Counted from the stretch's first letter, positions 32,783 to 41,466 are shown. The stretch is DNA of 64,000 bases from M3007 sp041736625 (GCA_041736625.1 JBGSTG010000127.1:12694-76693), one strand, 5' to 3'. The notes: generated by a model from the letters alone, not told the origin. Numbers and translations: made by a program.

Positions 32783-35700
32783 ATGATGCAACGTCTAATG
32801 TTGTACCTGGCCGTACTGGCGCTGTTGACGGCCGCGCTATTCGTTTCGGACCAACGGTACAAAGATAAGTCGCTATTGAGCGATTATGCGCAGGAATTGT
32901 CGGTTTATATCGCCCGACAAGCTGTGGACGCGACGACGTGGGCGTCGTCACATGCACAGTTGAGCCCATCCGACGCGTACGGAGACCTGGAAGATCAGGC
33001 CAATGTTGCGTACACGGTGCTGGTGTACCGGAGCGATTCGCTGGTGAGCTGGAACAACAACCACGTCATTCCGATTAAAAAACCCCAAACGTCCGCCCCC
33101 GGTTCCTGGGGGCTGCTTGATCTGCCGGGCGGCCTCTTCGCCGCGCGTCAGATTGGTACCGATCCGGAGGTGTGGGTGCTGGCCCCCATCCGGCACGCCG
33201 GAGGTCTTGCAGCGCGCGTACCCCTTTTTCCGGCCAACCCGGCCATTCCGGCTGCGGTGCGGGTGGTGGCGGGCGACAGCGGCGAGCCGGTGACCGCCGA
33301 TGGCCGTTTGTTGTGCAGCCTCGAAGCGCAGGGGTCGCTGCAACCCTTTTGGGTACAGTCGCTGCGCGCAGTGTTGTGGTTCCTTTTCCTGGTGGTTTAC
33401 ATCGTGATGATGTACCGGGTGGCCGACGTGGTGCGCGCCCGGAGTAGTTTCGGGCTCTCCCTTGGCGTATTGAGCTTCGCCGTTTTGGCGCTTGTGCTGT
33501 GGAGCGGCGTCGGCGGATACATGGAAAGCGCCTTTCCGGACATTGGGTGGTTGTCGCGTCGATTGCAACCTGCATTTCTGGGGTTGCCCACCGTCGGCGA
33601 TTTCTTACAGGCTGTTTTTATGTTGCTGCTGTGCATCGGGTACGCACTCCGGCGTTTCCCGGAGCGGCTGTCGGCGACCTCCAAAGGGTTATGGACGGCG
33701 TTGGCGGTGTTGTCGGTGCTGACCGGCGCCGCGCTGTCGGTGCTGCTCTGGAAACAACTGGAGGCAAACTCCGGCATTTCCGTCGACGCCGACGCCATCC
33801 TGAACACCAACAGCGCGGGGCTGGCCCTCCTGCTGGGCGGCCTGCTCCTGCAGATCGGGTTCATCATGCTGGGTCTGGTGTTCTGGCGCTACCGCATGGA
33901 CGACGCGCACCGGGCCCCCGGGCTCATCGTGTTGCTGTCCGGCCTGCTCCTGCAGGCGTTGTTCAACACCGTATTTGTCTATTCCAGTCACCGCAGCGCC
34001 GAAGACGCACGCCGGAGCCACTACGCCGTTTCTCTTGCGGAAGAAAGAGACTCCGCCGCCGAAACCGAACTGACCGCCTTGCGTCAGGCGCTGGAGCAAG
34101 ACCCGCAGCCGGGCAATCTGCTCAAACCGTGGCCGTTCAAGCCCGAACGCGGCGAACTGGAGGCCTACCTGCTGAACATTGTTTTCCAAAAACCCTACCT
34201 CTTCCAGCATTACAAGTTGCGCGCATTTGCGTACGACACCCAACAACTCCCCTTGTTCCGGGAGCAGTCGGAAGGCTGGGATGCCATTGCCGGCGCGGCC
34301 TGGGAAAAGGCCAGGCCGGTTTCCGGCGACGCGCGCGTCCGATACGGACTGGGGGCAAACGACGCGTTTGTGTACACGGTACGCCTGCGTCCGAACCGGA
34401 TGGGCGACCCCACCCAGCCGGCCGACCTGCTGCTTGCCTTTCAGCGCGATTACCCCATGCCCAACCGGGTGTATGCCCGGCTGTTTTTCCAAACGCCCTT
34501 CAAAGCCCTCGAACGGCTGCCGGAGTACGACTTCGCCGTGCACCGCAACGAACGGGTGCAGGTGGAATACGGGCAGGTGGACCCCGGGGTGTGGCAGCCC
34601 ACCCCGGAGCCGGGGGCTGTGCGTCTGGAAAACAACGACTTCGCCGTGGCGCGCAGTCGCTCGGGCGAAAGCACCAGCGCGGTCGGGCGCGCCGGCACCG
34701 GCGGCATACACATGCTCTACCTGTTTTCCATCCTGTTTTCCCTGGGCACCCTGATCGTGCTGGTACTGGTGATACTGAACCGCTTTTTGCTGATTGCTCC
34801 GGAAGGCGGACTGGTATCGCTGAACGCCAAAGGATCGCTCGCCCGCCGCATCCACCTGGGCTCCGTGGGCCTGATCGGTTGCGCGTTCGTGATCGTAAGC
34901 GCCCTCACCTACCGGCACTTCAGCGAAGTGGCCCGCAGCAACACCCGCGCCGGCCAGCATGCGCGCGCCGACGCAGTGATCAACAGCCTGAGGAGAACCC
35001 TTGGCGACCGCACCTCGCTGCGCTCCGACAGCCTGCACGACGGCGCGCTCCGGCCCCTGTCCGAACTGGCCGGCGGGCTCGATCTGGATATGCAGGTGTA
35101 CGACCGGCAGGGATCGCTGCTGGCAGGAACTCAACAGGAACTCATACAAGTGGGCATAGTGCCCTCCCGGATGTCGCCATGGGCGTTGCAGGCGTTGCAA
35201 TCAGGCGCGCTCCCGCAATTTTCCGTACCGGAAAAAACCGGCGGGCGCACCGTGGAGCAGCGCTACAAACCCCTGCGCAACCTGGGCAACGAGGTCATCG
35301 GCTTTGTGGCCGTGCCCTTCAACGACGGGTATCGGTTGCTGGGACAGGAGGTGTCCGACTTCATCGGCATCCTGGCCACCCTGTTCATGTCGCTGCTGCT
35401 GGTGGCGTTTGTGGCCACGTTGGCCATCGCCAATTCCATCATCCGCCCCCTGAAACTCATCTCGGAGAAAATACGCCAGTTCCGGCTCGACAACCAGAAC
35501 CAACCCCTGGAATACACCGGCAGCAGCCAGGACGAACTCTCCGACCTGATCGAGGAATACAACCGCATGGTCGACCAGCTCGAAGCATCAAAGGGCCGCA
35601 TGATCCGCCTCGAACGCGAGGGCGCCTGGCGCGAAATGGCGCGGCAGGTGGCGCACGACATCAAAAACCCGCTCACCACCATGAAGCTGTCGATGCAACA

Positions 35701-36304
35701 GCTCGAACGGGTGTCCAACGACCCGGCACAGGCGGCCGCCTACCTGAAAAAAGCCATCACCCGCCTGATCGAACAGATCGACTCCCTGGCGCAGATCGCC
35801 TCCGAATTCTCGATGTTCGCCAATCTCGACATCCAGAAAAAATCGGACATGGTGATCAACGACGTGGTCGAGAGCGTATACGACCTGTTCAGCGAACAAA
35901 AAGACGTGACGCTCCGCCTCGACGTGCCATACGAACGCTTCCACATCAACGGCGACAAAAATCACCTGATTCGCGTGTTCAACAACCTGATCATCAACGC
36001 CATACAGGCCATCCCTTCGGACCGGAAAGGCCAGATAAGCGTGTCGCTCTCCCGGCGCAACGACCTGGCCGTGGTGCAGATCAGCGACAACGGCGGCGGG
36101 ATACCGCCGGAGATCAGAGACCGGGTGTTCGAGCCCAACTTCACCACCAAAACCTCGGGCAGCGGCCTGGGGCTGGCCATCTGCCGGAAGATCGTGGAGG
36201 CGCTCGACGGGCAAATCCGCTTCGAAACGCGGGATAATGAGGGCACGGACTTTTTTGTGGAGTTTCCGATTACGCGGGAAGAGGTGGCGGAGGTGGTGGG
36301 GTAG
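32783..36304 (+). CDS. Large multi-pass sensor histidine kinase, NtrY-like
   Basis: 1173 residues. The first helix at 5-20 is followed by an extracytoplasmic region, then a cluster of six or so transmembrane helices (about 195-400), a periplasmic domain (about 410-640), another helix (MLYLFSILFSLGTLIVLVLV), a further sensory segment, a last helix (GILATLFMSLLLVAFVATLA) and a HAMP linker (SIIRPLKLISEKIRQF). The HisKA box is QVAHDIKNPLTTMKLS with His 958. ATP-binding boxes follow: NNLIINAIQA, ISDNGGGIP, FEPNFTTKTSGSGLGLAI. No response regulator is adjacent. The last 20 codons are duplicated at 38031-38090. Confidence 0.9.
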   Translation: MMQRLMLYLAVLALLTAALFVSDQRYKDKSLLSDYAQELSVYIARQAVDATTWASSHAQLSPSDAYGDLEDQANVAYTVLVYRSDSLVSWNNNHVIPIKKPQTSAPGSWGLLDLPGGLFAARQIGTDPEVWVLAPIRHAGGLAARVPLFPANPAIPAAVRVVAGDSGEPVTADGRLLCSLEAQGSLQPFWVQSLRAVLWFLFLVVYIVMMYRVADVVRARSSFGLSLGVLSFAVLALVLWSGVGGYMESAFPDIGWLSRRLQPAFLGLPTVGDFLQAVFMLLLCIGYALRRFPERLSATSKGLWTALAVLSVLTGAALSVLLWKQLEANSGISVDADAILNTNSAGLALLLGGLLLQIGFIMLGLVFWRYRMDDAHRAPGLIVLLSGLLLQALFNTVFVYSSHRSAEDARRSHYAVSLAEERDSAAETELTALRQALEQDPQPGNLLKPWPFKPERGELEAYLLNIVFQKPYLFQHYKLRAFAYDTQQLPLFREQSEGWDAIAGAAWEKARPVSGDARVRYGLGANDAFVYTVRLRPNRMGDPTQPADLLLAFQRDYPMPNRVYARLFFQTPFKALERLPEYDFAVHRNERVQVEYGQVDPGVWQPTPEPGAVRLENNDFAVARSRSGESTSAVGRAGTGGIHMLYLFSILFSLGTLIVLVLVILNRFLLIAPEGGLVSLNAKGSLARRIHLGSVGLIGCAFVIVSALTYRHFSEVARSNTRAGQHARADAVINSLRRTLGDRTSLRSDSLHDGALRPLSELAGGLDLDMQVYDRQGSLLAGTQQELIQVGIVPSRMSPWALQALQSGALPQFSVPEKTGGRTVEQRYKPLRNLGNEVIGFVAVPFNDGYRLLGQEVSDFIGILATLFMSLLLVAFVATLAIANSIIRPLKLISEKIRQFRLDNQNQPLEYTGSSQDELSDLIEEYNRMVDQLEASKGRMIRLEREGAWREMARQVAHDIKNPLTTMKLSMQQLERVSNDPAQAAAYLKKAITRLIEQIDSLAQIASEFSMFANLDIQKKSDMVINDVVESVYDLFSEQKDVTLRLDVPYERFHINGDKNHLIRVFNNLIINAIQAIPSDRKGQISVSLSRRNDLAVVQISDNGGGIPPEIRDRVFEPNFTTKTSGSGLGLAICRKIVEALDGQIRFETRDNEGTDFFVEFPITREEVAEVVG
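36242..36301 (+). repeat. 60-bp direct repeat, copy A (3' end of the kinase gene)
   Basis: Aligned without gaps to 38031-38090 with 5 mismatches in 60. It encodes the kinase C-terminus GTDFFVEFPITREEVAEVVG. Together the two copies bracket 1.8 kb containing the HipA-like and DUF3037 genes. Confidence 0.9.
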
Positions 36305-36371
36305 ATTTTGGGGGGGGGTATCAACAGGAACGCTATGGCAAAAGAAGCGATCAGCATATACTCGAAGTCAA

Positions 36372-37157
36372 ATGTCTAGCCTCAAAGTACTAAAAGCAGT
36401 TGGTCTGGAAGAACGAACACTGCCCGGCGGATCAACACGACCTGTGCTCATGCGCGTCGGAGACGAAACGGGCGGCGCACCATTTTCAATATATGTTGTA
36501 AAATTTTTAGCGCCCAAGTCTATGTGTAAGGAAATATTTGCATGGAATTTGGCCTCTCAGTTTGATCTGTTCTGCCCAGATGTGGCGGTAATCCGTGTCG
36601 ATAAAGCGTTGGCAGAAGAAATAAAGTTCAAGATCAATAAAGAACTCAACCCCGGGTTTTACTTTGGCAGCCACTTCGAAGACAATACCTTCATGTATGC
36701 AGACCAATACAAACTAGGGCTAGATGACGTGGTACGTATATTTGGGTTTGACTTCGTCATCAGGAATGTTGATCGAAGAATTTCCAAACCTAATCTTTTG
36801 ATTCGAAATCAAGAGCCGGTCGTGATAGATCACGAACTCAGTCTTGAGGTAAACAAGACTTTCGACAGATATATTGAAGCGGGAGAAGTCGATTTTTTGA
36901 GAAAACAGACCAACGATCGTCACATTTTTTTGCACTTGCTGCAAGCTATGAACAATAAGGCTCCTCATCCGGATTTTAGCATACTTGTCGAATATTGCCG
37001 AACTTTGAACGTTAATCCATTGTTCTCCTTGGCCGACGATTTGCTTGAATTGGGTATCGAAGAAGCCGGTGTAGTAACGCCCATCGCTGATTACCTTGAA
37101 AGTGTGCGCCGGAATTACCAGAAAATCCCCCAACTTTGCAGACAATTGACCCAGTGA
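36372..37157 (+). CDS. HipA-like kinase-fold protein (HipA_2 type)
   Basis: 261 residues from ATG 36372. A compact kinase-like fold related to HipA: candidate ATP Lys in IYVVKFLAP (Lys 44), catalytic-loop-like RNVDRRISKPNLLI (Asn 132, Asp 134, Asn 141) and metal-binding-like VIDHE (Asp 153). The family often occurs directly upstream of a DUF3037 protein, as here with 1 base between the genes. Target and activity are unknown to me; it is not a classical HipA and has no HipB of its own. Its base composition is more AT-rich than that of its neighbours, in line with acquisition as a unit. Confidence 0.8.
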   Translation: MSSLKVLKAVGLEERTLPGGSTRPVLMRVGDETGGAPFSIYVVKFLAPKSMCKEIFAWNLASQFDLFCPDVAVIRVDKALAEEIKFKINKELNPGFYFGSHFEDNTFMYADQYKLGLDDVVRIFGFDFVIRNVDRRISKPNLLIRNQEPVVIDHELSLEVNKTFDRYIEAGEVDFLRKQTNDRHIFLHLLQAMNNKAPHPDFSILVEYCRTLNVNPLFSLADDLLELGIEEAGVVTPIADYLESVRRNYQKIPQLCRQLTQ

Positions 37158-37158
37158 C

Positions 37159-38019
37159 ATGACACCAAAAAAATACCAATATGCCTTACTCAAATACCGG
37201 CCGTCCATCCTGTTGGGCGAGCAGGCCAATGTTGGTTTTTTGTTATTGTTACCGGATGAGGGGCGCATTGCGTTTTTCTACCCAACAGCCTTGTCCCGGC
37301 TGAAGCATCTTTTCCCTGAAATTCGCCTTCCGTTTATCCGGTCGTACTTGCAAACATTCGAACAGACGGCAAAGAGGCTCTCCAAATCGAACGAATGGAC
37401 GGCGCTGGATCCCGAAAAACTGCTGAGCATCCATTTTATCGGAAGAGACAGCTCTTCACTTATATTCGGCGATTGGCGTTTCGGGTTTCACACTTCCAGC
37501 GAGGAACTGATTAATGAATTTAAAGATCGCTACTTTGCCGTGTACCACGAAAAGTCGGGGAAGGCTCCTAAACACGATGAAACCTATTTGAATAAGTTTT
37601 TCAGTCGGAAATTGGAAGCGCACCGGACGATCAACCAATTGATCCGGCGCGATGTACCGCTACAGGCACAACACATAAAAGTGCAATTTGACTATGCATG
37701 GCAAAATGGGCATGTAAACCTGGTTCGTGTGCTGGGCTTCGACCTTCTTAACGAGCAATCTATTTTGGAAAAAAGCCAGCTCTGGTATGGCAAGCTCAAT
37801 CTTCTGGAACAAGAGTTGTATATTAAAGGCGCCGAAGTGCATTTTCTGGTGTCCCAACCTAATGCCAAAAGCCTCCAGGACGCCTATCGGTCCGCCATTG
37901 ATGTGTTGGAACGATTAAAGGGTCCTAAGCGGATTATTGAAGAAGGTGAAGTGGATAGGTATTTGGTGGAGCTAACGCGCGAAATTCAGCCTATGGAACG
38001 CGGGGGATGGTTGGGGTAA
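37159..38019 (+). CDS. DUF3037 domain protein, partner of the HipA-like kinase
   Basis: 286 residues. The N-terminus KKYQYALLKYRPSILLGEQANVG matches the DUF3037 pattern (YxYAxLxYxPxxxxGExxNVG) when read in order; FLLLLPDEGRIAFFY and LSRLKHLFPEIRLPF follow. No catalytic motif, membrane helix or signal peptide is seen, so it is a cytoplasmic protein of unknown role. The near-adjacent ATG after the kinase stop (TGA C ATG) suggests coupled translation and stoichiometric partnership, as in a toxin-antitoxin or kinase-substrate pair. Confidence 0.8.
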   Translation: MTPKKYQYALLKYRPSILLGEQANVGFLLLLPDEGRIAFFYPTALSRLKHLFPEIRLPFIRSYLQTFEQTAKRLSKSNEWTALDPEKLLSIHFIGRDSSSLIFGDWRFGFHTSSEELINEFKDRYFAVYHEKSGKAPKHDETYLNKFFSRKLEAHRTINQLIRRDVPLQAQHIKVQFDYAWQNGHVNLVRVLGFDLLNEQSILEKSQLWYGKLNLLEQELYIKGAEVHFLVSQPNAKSLQDAYRSAIDVLERLKGPKRIIEEGEVDRYLVELTREIQPMERGGWLG

Positions 38020-38030
38020 CCATTAAAAGT

Positions 38031-38090
38031 GGCACGGACTTTTTGGTAGCGTTTCCGATTACGCGGGAAGAGGTGGCGGAAGTGGGGGGG
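38031..38090 (+). repeat. 60-bp direct repeat, copy B (orphan kinase C-terminus)
   Basis: Matches 36242-36301 at 55 of 60 positions and would encode GTDFLVAFPITREEVAEVGG, but is preceded by no kinase sequence. The frame continues only about 18 codons to a stop. It marks the right edge of the HipA-like/DUF3037 segment. Confidence 0.9.
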
Positions 38091-38136
38091 AGTTGCTTGC
38101 CGGGCGTAATCGCAAGCGGCTTGGTTGCGCTAAAAT

Positions 38137-38272
38137 AACATTTTAGTGTGATTTTTAAATGGTTTATCCTGCGAAGTCTTTAAAATTGCTTAAAATCACA
38201 TAAAAATGTGGTTTTGATTGCATTTGTGAAAACAATTGTGCAGAATTGTCCCCAAAATCACATCATAATGTC
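38137..38272 (+). promoter_or_regulatory. Three evenly spaced HipB-type operators
   Basis: Half-sites CACAT-N4-ATGTG occur three times: 38137-38150 (AACAT TTTA GTGTG, two mismatches), 38197-38210 (CACAT AAAA ATGTG, perfect) and 38259-38272 (CACAT CATA ATGTC, one mismatch). Centres are 60 and 62 bases apart, about six helical turns, so dimers would sit on one face of the helix. The third site overlaps the hipB-like start codon at 38268. Each is flanked by A/T tracts. This suits autoregulation by the HTH protein encoded just downstream. Confidence 0.65.
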
Positions 38273-38474
38273 ATTCGCGCTAATCGGCGCCCTCCTCCGC
38301 GACCGCCGAAAACAATTGGGCCTCACACAGCCCCACCTGGCTGAACTGGCGGGGCTGAGCGTGAACACGCTTTACAAGCTGGAGCGTGGTCAGAGCAACC
38401 CCACCTGGGAAGTAGTGCACAAGCTGGCCGAGGTGTTGGGTATGGAGATAACCGTGAAGGTGAAAACGCAATAA
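38268..38474 (+). CDS. hipB: HipB-like XRE-family antitoxin/repressor
   Basis: 68 residues from ATG 38268. A single Cro/C1-type helix-turn-helix fills the protein: IGALLRDRRKQLGLTQPHLA, ELAGLSVNTLYKLERGQSNP, WEVVHKLAEVLGMEI. The length and the following genes (HipA N-terminal domain, then a HipA kinase remnant) identify it as the HipB part of a three-gene HipBST-type module. It probably binds the CACAT-N4-ATGTG sites upstream. It looks intact although its toxin is destroyed. The next start is 3 bases after its stop. Confidence 0.82.
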   Translation: MSFALIGALLRDRRKQLGLTQPHLAELAGLSVNTLYKLERGQSNPTWEVVHKLAEVLGMEITVKVKTQ

Positions 38475-38477
38475 CGA

Positions 38478-38807
38478 ATGCGGCAGGTATATGTTTTACG
38501 GAACGGCGTTGTGGCCGGCATGCTGACGGAGGAACACCGCCGGAGTTACGTTTTCCGGTACACCGACGCGTATTTCAGCGATCCGACCCTGCCTGCCATC
38601 AGCCTTACCCTGCCCAAAACGCAACAGGAATACCGGGAAGAGCGCCTGTTTCCCTTTTTCAGCAACCTGCTGGCCGAAGGCGAAAACCGCAAATGGCAAA
38701 GCCGCCTGCTGCGCATCGACGAACAGGATCAATTCGGCCTTCTGGCAGCCACCGCCAGGGTGGACTCGATCGGCAGCGTGACCGTAAAACCCGTCGAAGC
38801 GCCATGA
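38478..38807 (+). CDS. HipS-like protein (stand-alone HipA N-terminal domain)
   Basis: 109 residues. It matches the N-subdomain-1 of HipA: MRQVYVLRNGVVAGMLTEEH, YVFRYTDAYFSDPTLPAISL, TLPKTQQEYREERLFPFFSN, LLAEGENRKWQSRLLRI. In HipBST systems this small protein (HipS) is encoded separately from the kinase (HipT) and counteracts it. Here it is intact and ends in an ATGA overlap with the start of the degraded hipT. The tail DSIGSVTVKPVEAP is typical. Confidence 0.8.
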   Translation: MRQVYVLRNGVVAGMLTEEHRRSYVFRYTDAYFSDPTLPAISLTLPKTQQEYREERLFPFFSNLLAEGENRKWQSRLLRIDEQDQFGLLAATARVDSIGSVTVKPVEAP

Positions 38808-39110
38808 ACCCGCCCATCCTCACCCGCTGTCCCGGCACCCTGGCCGACGGATTCGATACCTACAGCCCGGCCTGCCGATGACTACAAGAGCCCTGTATGG
38901 AAAAACAAAGGGCATCCCGCCTCGACGGATTTTATTGAATTTGCGCGCCGGATCGGGGTGCAGGACAAACGCATCGGCAAGTTGCTGCCCCCCCTGCAAG
39001 CCCGGCAACCGTTGGTAGAAGAACTGATCAGCCGGTCGTTGCTGAGTGTGTCCGGGAAACGTGCGTATTGGTTGGACTATCTTACCCGGCGAAACCAGCT
39101 GGGGATGTGA
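38804..39110 (+). pseudogene. hipT-like kinase gene reduced to its two ends
   Basis: Starting at ATG 38804 the frame encodes the usual N-terminus of the short HipA kinase (TRCPGTLADGFDTYSPACR) and stops at 38881. From about 38880 a different frame gives the expected C-terminus (DFIEFARRIGVQDKRIGKLL, QPLVEELISRSLLSVSGKRA, YLTRRNQLGM, stop 39110). The ATP-binding and catalytic parts, roughly 200 codons, are gone. This is an internal deletion of the toxin with both flanks kept. Confidence 0.78.
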
Positions 39111-39202
39111 GTGGTTGTGGCGGTGTTTTCTGTAGGCGAAAAAGAAGATGGTGTTGCAACGGGTTATATCCAACCCATAGCTTGCTCATCCAAAACACCA
39201 CG

Positions 39203-39772
39203 CTAACCACGCAAACGCCCTATCAGTAGATCCAGCGATAACCCATACACCTGCCGTTCGGCATTGATGTTGGCGTACAGCCCGGCGCCAATGCCGAGTT
39301 GTTTGGCCGGCAGGAATTCCACCCGTGGCGAAAAAACGATGCCGAAAGCGGTCGTTTTTTCAAGATCATAGGTATAGTTGGAGACGAAAAGCATGCCGGG
39401 CTTCCTGAAATTCGCCGGCTCGCCGAAGAAGTTCAGCGCCGGCCCTCCCCGAATGACGTAACGCAGCGTTTTCCCGCCGGAGAACGCACCGCCAGCCAGC
39501 AAGCTGTAGGTCTGCAGCGTTATTTGCGGCTTGTTGCTGCCGTAAAATCGTATGCTTTGGTAATCATCCGGCGTTGCGGGCGACGGCTTCCAGTGCGAAC
39601 CGAAAAACAGGCCGACGTACAGGGCGTCATTTCGGACAACATCAACCGAGATGCGCAAGCCCTGGAAATCGCCGGGCTGGTAACCCAGGGAGACAGCCCA
39701 GGGTGTTTGGGCGGAAGTGGAGACCAGGACGGTGCTGCACAGGCCGATTAAAAGGAGAGGGTTGTTTGACAT
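39203..39772 (-). CDS. Exported hypothetical, probable outer-membrane beta-barrel
   Basis: 189 residues with a signal peptide (PLLLIGLCSTVLVSTSAQ). The mature part alternates aromatic/hydrophobic and polar residues: WAVSLGYQPGDFQGLRISVD, LYVGLFFGSHW, AFGIVFSPRVEFLPAKQLGI, GAGLYANINAERQVYGLSLD. That is the pattern of a small beta-barrel or related sandwich. No family recognised. A possible 44-codon frame (39793-39927) lies just upstream but lacks supporting features. Confidence 0.65.
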   Translation of the reverse strand: MSNNPLLLIGLCSTVLVSTSAQTPWAVSLGYQPGDFQGLRISVDVVRNDALYVGLFFGSHWKPSPATPDDYQSIRFYGSNKPQITLQTYSLLAGGAFSGGKTLRYVIRGGPALNFFGEPANFRKPGMLFVSNYTYDLEKTTAFGIVFSPRVEFLPAKQLGIGAGLYANINAERQVYGLSLDLLIGRLRG

Positions 39773-40356
39773 GGCAAGCTTTTGTGGGTTAATTAAGCAA
39801 CAGGTGTACAGAAAGAAAAATCGAAGCCGCCCTCGGAGAATTTAATGGCGACGTTTAAGCTGTAGCATTCTGCCGGCAGCAGGACGGGAGGTCGAATGTC
39901 TGTGAGCAAAACCAGTCTGATTTTCATGGTCAAAAAAATTGTTGAAAAGGGGTCAAGAAGGCGCATGCACACCACAGCTGCTTCCAGCCAAAGCGCCTGA
40001 GCAGAAATTGGCTTCGGAGTTGCCCGCCGGGTAAAGAAGCAATCGAGCGTGTTTCGGAACCCGGAGGCTCAGGAAGGTGGCAGGCACTCCGAAGCCGGCA
40101 AGATAAATACACAGGCGCAGGCCATTCGGGCAGTGGCATGGGAACCCTGTTAACAAAGATTACATCAAACGCATGCGATTACCCACAAATTTATGATCGA
40201 AAAATGCCCATTCAAAGAAACATTATTTATTTATTGGCAAAAAATACAAGTCGTTTTTTATAATATTTACCCAAAATGCACATTTTTAACCCGAATGCCG
40301 GTGGTTAAGGTTCGTTTTTTTACATAGTGTAATAATTTTTAATAATTTTTTTCTTT
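39773..40356. other. Gene-poor region upstream of the HTH-RtcB genes
   Basis: About 580 bases. The left half is GC-rich with no convincing ORF beyond a doubtful 44-codon minus-strand frame (MKIRLVLLTDIRPP, 39793-39927). The right half (40140-40356) is strongly A/T-rich, with homopolymer runs and no start-stop frame of note. I see no tRNA, riboswitch or insertion-sequence end. Confidence 0.5.
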
Positions 40357-40389
40357 TTTGTAAAAACCAGGGAGAATTGTTTAAGTTTG
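40357..40389 (+). promoter_or_regulatory. Consensus Bacteroidota promoter for the HTH-rtcB operon
   Basis: TTTG at 40357-40360, 21-base spacer, TAAGTTTG at 40382-40389: an exact match to the TTTG/TAnnTTTG consensus. The first start codon is at 40412. It is the best promoter match I found in the window. Confidence 0.7.
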
Positions 40390-40411
40390 CCGGCACACAG
40401 CCCTGGTCCTT

Positions 40412-41425
40412 ATGCCCTCGAATCTCCAACCGAACGACCTCGCCGCGTACATCCTGGACGCGTTGGCACAAAAGCTGCCCGACCTCAAAGACCGCCAGGC
40501 AACCCTGGCCCGGCTGCTGGGCCTGTCGCCGAACGCGGTGTACAAAAAATTGAGGGGCTTCAGCGCACTATCGGTCGGCGAGGTGGCCCTGATTGCCCGG
40601 CATTTCGGCATTTCCATCGATGCCTTTGTATTGCATACACACGGATTTGTCCCGGCGGCCTATCCACCGCTGCTGGGCCGCAGTGTCGGGCCGCGACATT
40701 TTATGGAATCCCTTCGTGCGTACGTGAACATGGCCAGGCAAGCGCCCAACGCCCGGCTGTGGTACGCTACCAGCGAGATACCGGTGTTTCACTATTTTTA
40801 TTTTCGTGAGCTGACGGCGTTCAAGCTCTTCATGTGGCAAAAAGTGAGCTGGCAATCGACCCCGGGCTACGTACCGGTAAACCTGTCGGCGCTGGTATCC
40901 GACGATTACATAGACGACCTGCGCCGCGAGATTGCCGAAGGGTACAACCACATTTACAGCACGGAATTCTGGCCAAGGCACCTGCTGGAAAACACCTTGC
41001 AACAACTGGAACACATGAAAGCCATCTCCCCGGTTGAAGACCGCAAACTACTGGAACCAATTGCCGGACAACTGCGCTCCCTGGTGCGCCACCAAAGCGC
41101 TATGGCCACAACCGGGCGCAAACACTTGCCCGGAGCAGCCGACCAGGGCAATGCCCCTTTTGAGCTCTATTACAATGAAATTGCGCACACCGGCAACACA
41201 TTTCTTCTGGAGTCCGACGCCGGCTTTCAGGTCTTCACCACTTTTGACAACCCCAACCACCTGGTCATCCAAAACGAAGACTTCTGCCGCCGTACGCACC
41301 AATGGTTCGGCCAGCTGGCCCGGCTGGGCAACCCGGTATCCCACGGTTCGGAGAAAAACCGGGGCGCATTCTTCCAGTTCCTGGAAGATCACCTGGACGG
41401 CCGGCAAACGGGGTTGAGCAGCTGA
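40412..41425 (+). CDS. HTH protein with unknown C-terminal domain, upstream of rtcB
   Basis: 337 residues. The N-terminal part (about 25-75) is a Cro-like helix-turn-helix: KDRQATLARLLGLSPNAVYK, KLRGFSALSVGEVALIARHF. The rest is a mostly helical domain (MESLRAYVNMARQ, LWYATSEIPVFHYFYFRELT, YNHIYSTEFWPRHLLEN) with a final beta/alpha region (NTFLLESDAGFQVFTTFDN). I recognise this architecture only as an uncharacterised Bacteroidota regulator. It has its own strong promoter and is followed after 41 bases by rtcB, so it may control or take part in RNA repair. Confidence 0.75.
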   Translation: MPSNLQPNDLAAYILDALAQKLPDLKDRQATLARLLGLSPNAVYKKLRGFSALSVGEVALIARHFGISIDAFVLHTHGFVPAAYPPLLGRSVGPRHFMESLRAYVNMARQAPNARLWYATSEIPVFHYFYFRELTAFKLFMWQKVSWQSTPGYVPVNLSALVSDDYIDDLRREIAEGYNHIYSTEFWPRHLLENTLQQLEHMKAISPVEDRKLLEPIAGQLRSLVRHQSAMATTGRKHLPGAADQGNAPFELYYNEIAHTGNTFLLESDAGFQVFTTFDNPNHLVIQNEDFCRRTHQWFGQLARLGNPVSHGSEKNRGAFFQFLEDHLDGRQTGLSS

Positions 41426-41466
41426 CGGGGAACGATTTCCCCCACCCACGCGTTTTACCCCCCATC

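Noticed and set aside
33499..36237. 912-codon plus-strand ORF inside the sensor kinase gene
   Set aside because: It is the +1 frame of the kinase; composition is Arg/Pro/Gly-rich with no domain, an effect of high GC third positions.
36242..38090. 60-bp duplication as an ordinary transposon target-site duplication
   Set aside because: Sixty bases is far longer than target duplications, and the copies have diverged by 5 bases; site-specific integration or unequal duplication fits better.
39793..39927. 44-codon minus-strand frame as a small peptide gene
   Set aside because: No promoter box, no repeat of the sequence and no partner genes; left as a possibility only.
39960..40150. Possible riboswitch with GGAGGCTC/GAAGCCGG stretches
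   Set aside because: The order and pairing do not fit cobalamin, SAM, TPP or other riboswitches I know, and the downstream gene is not a transport or biosynthesis gene.
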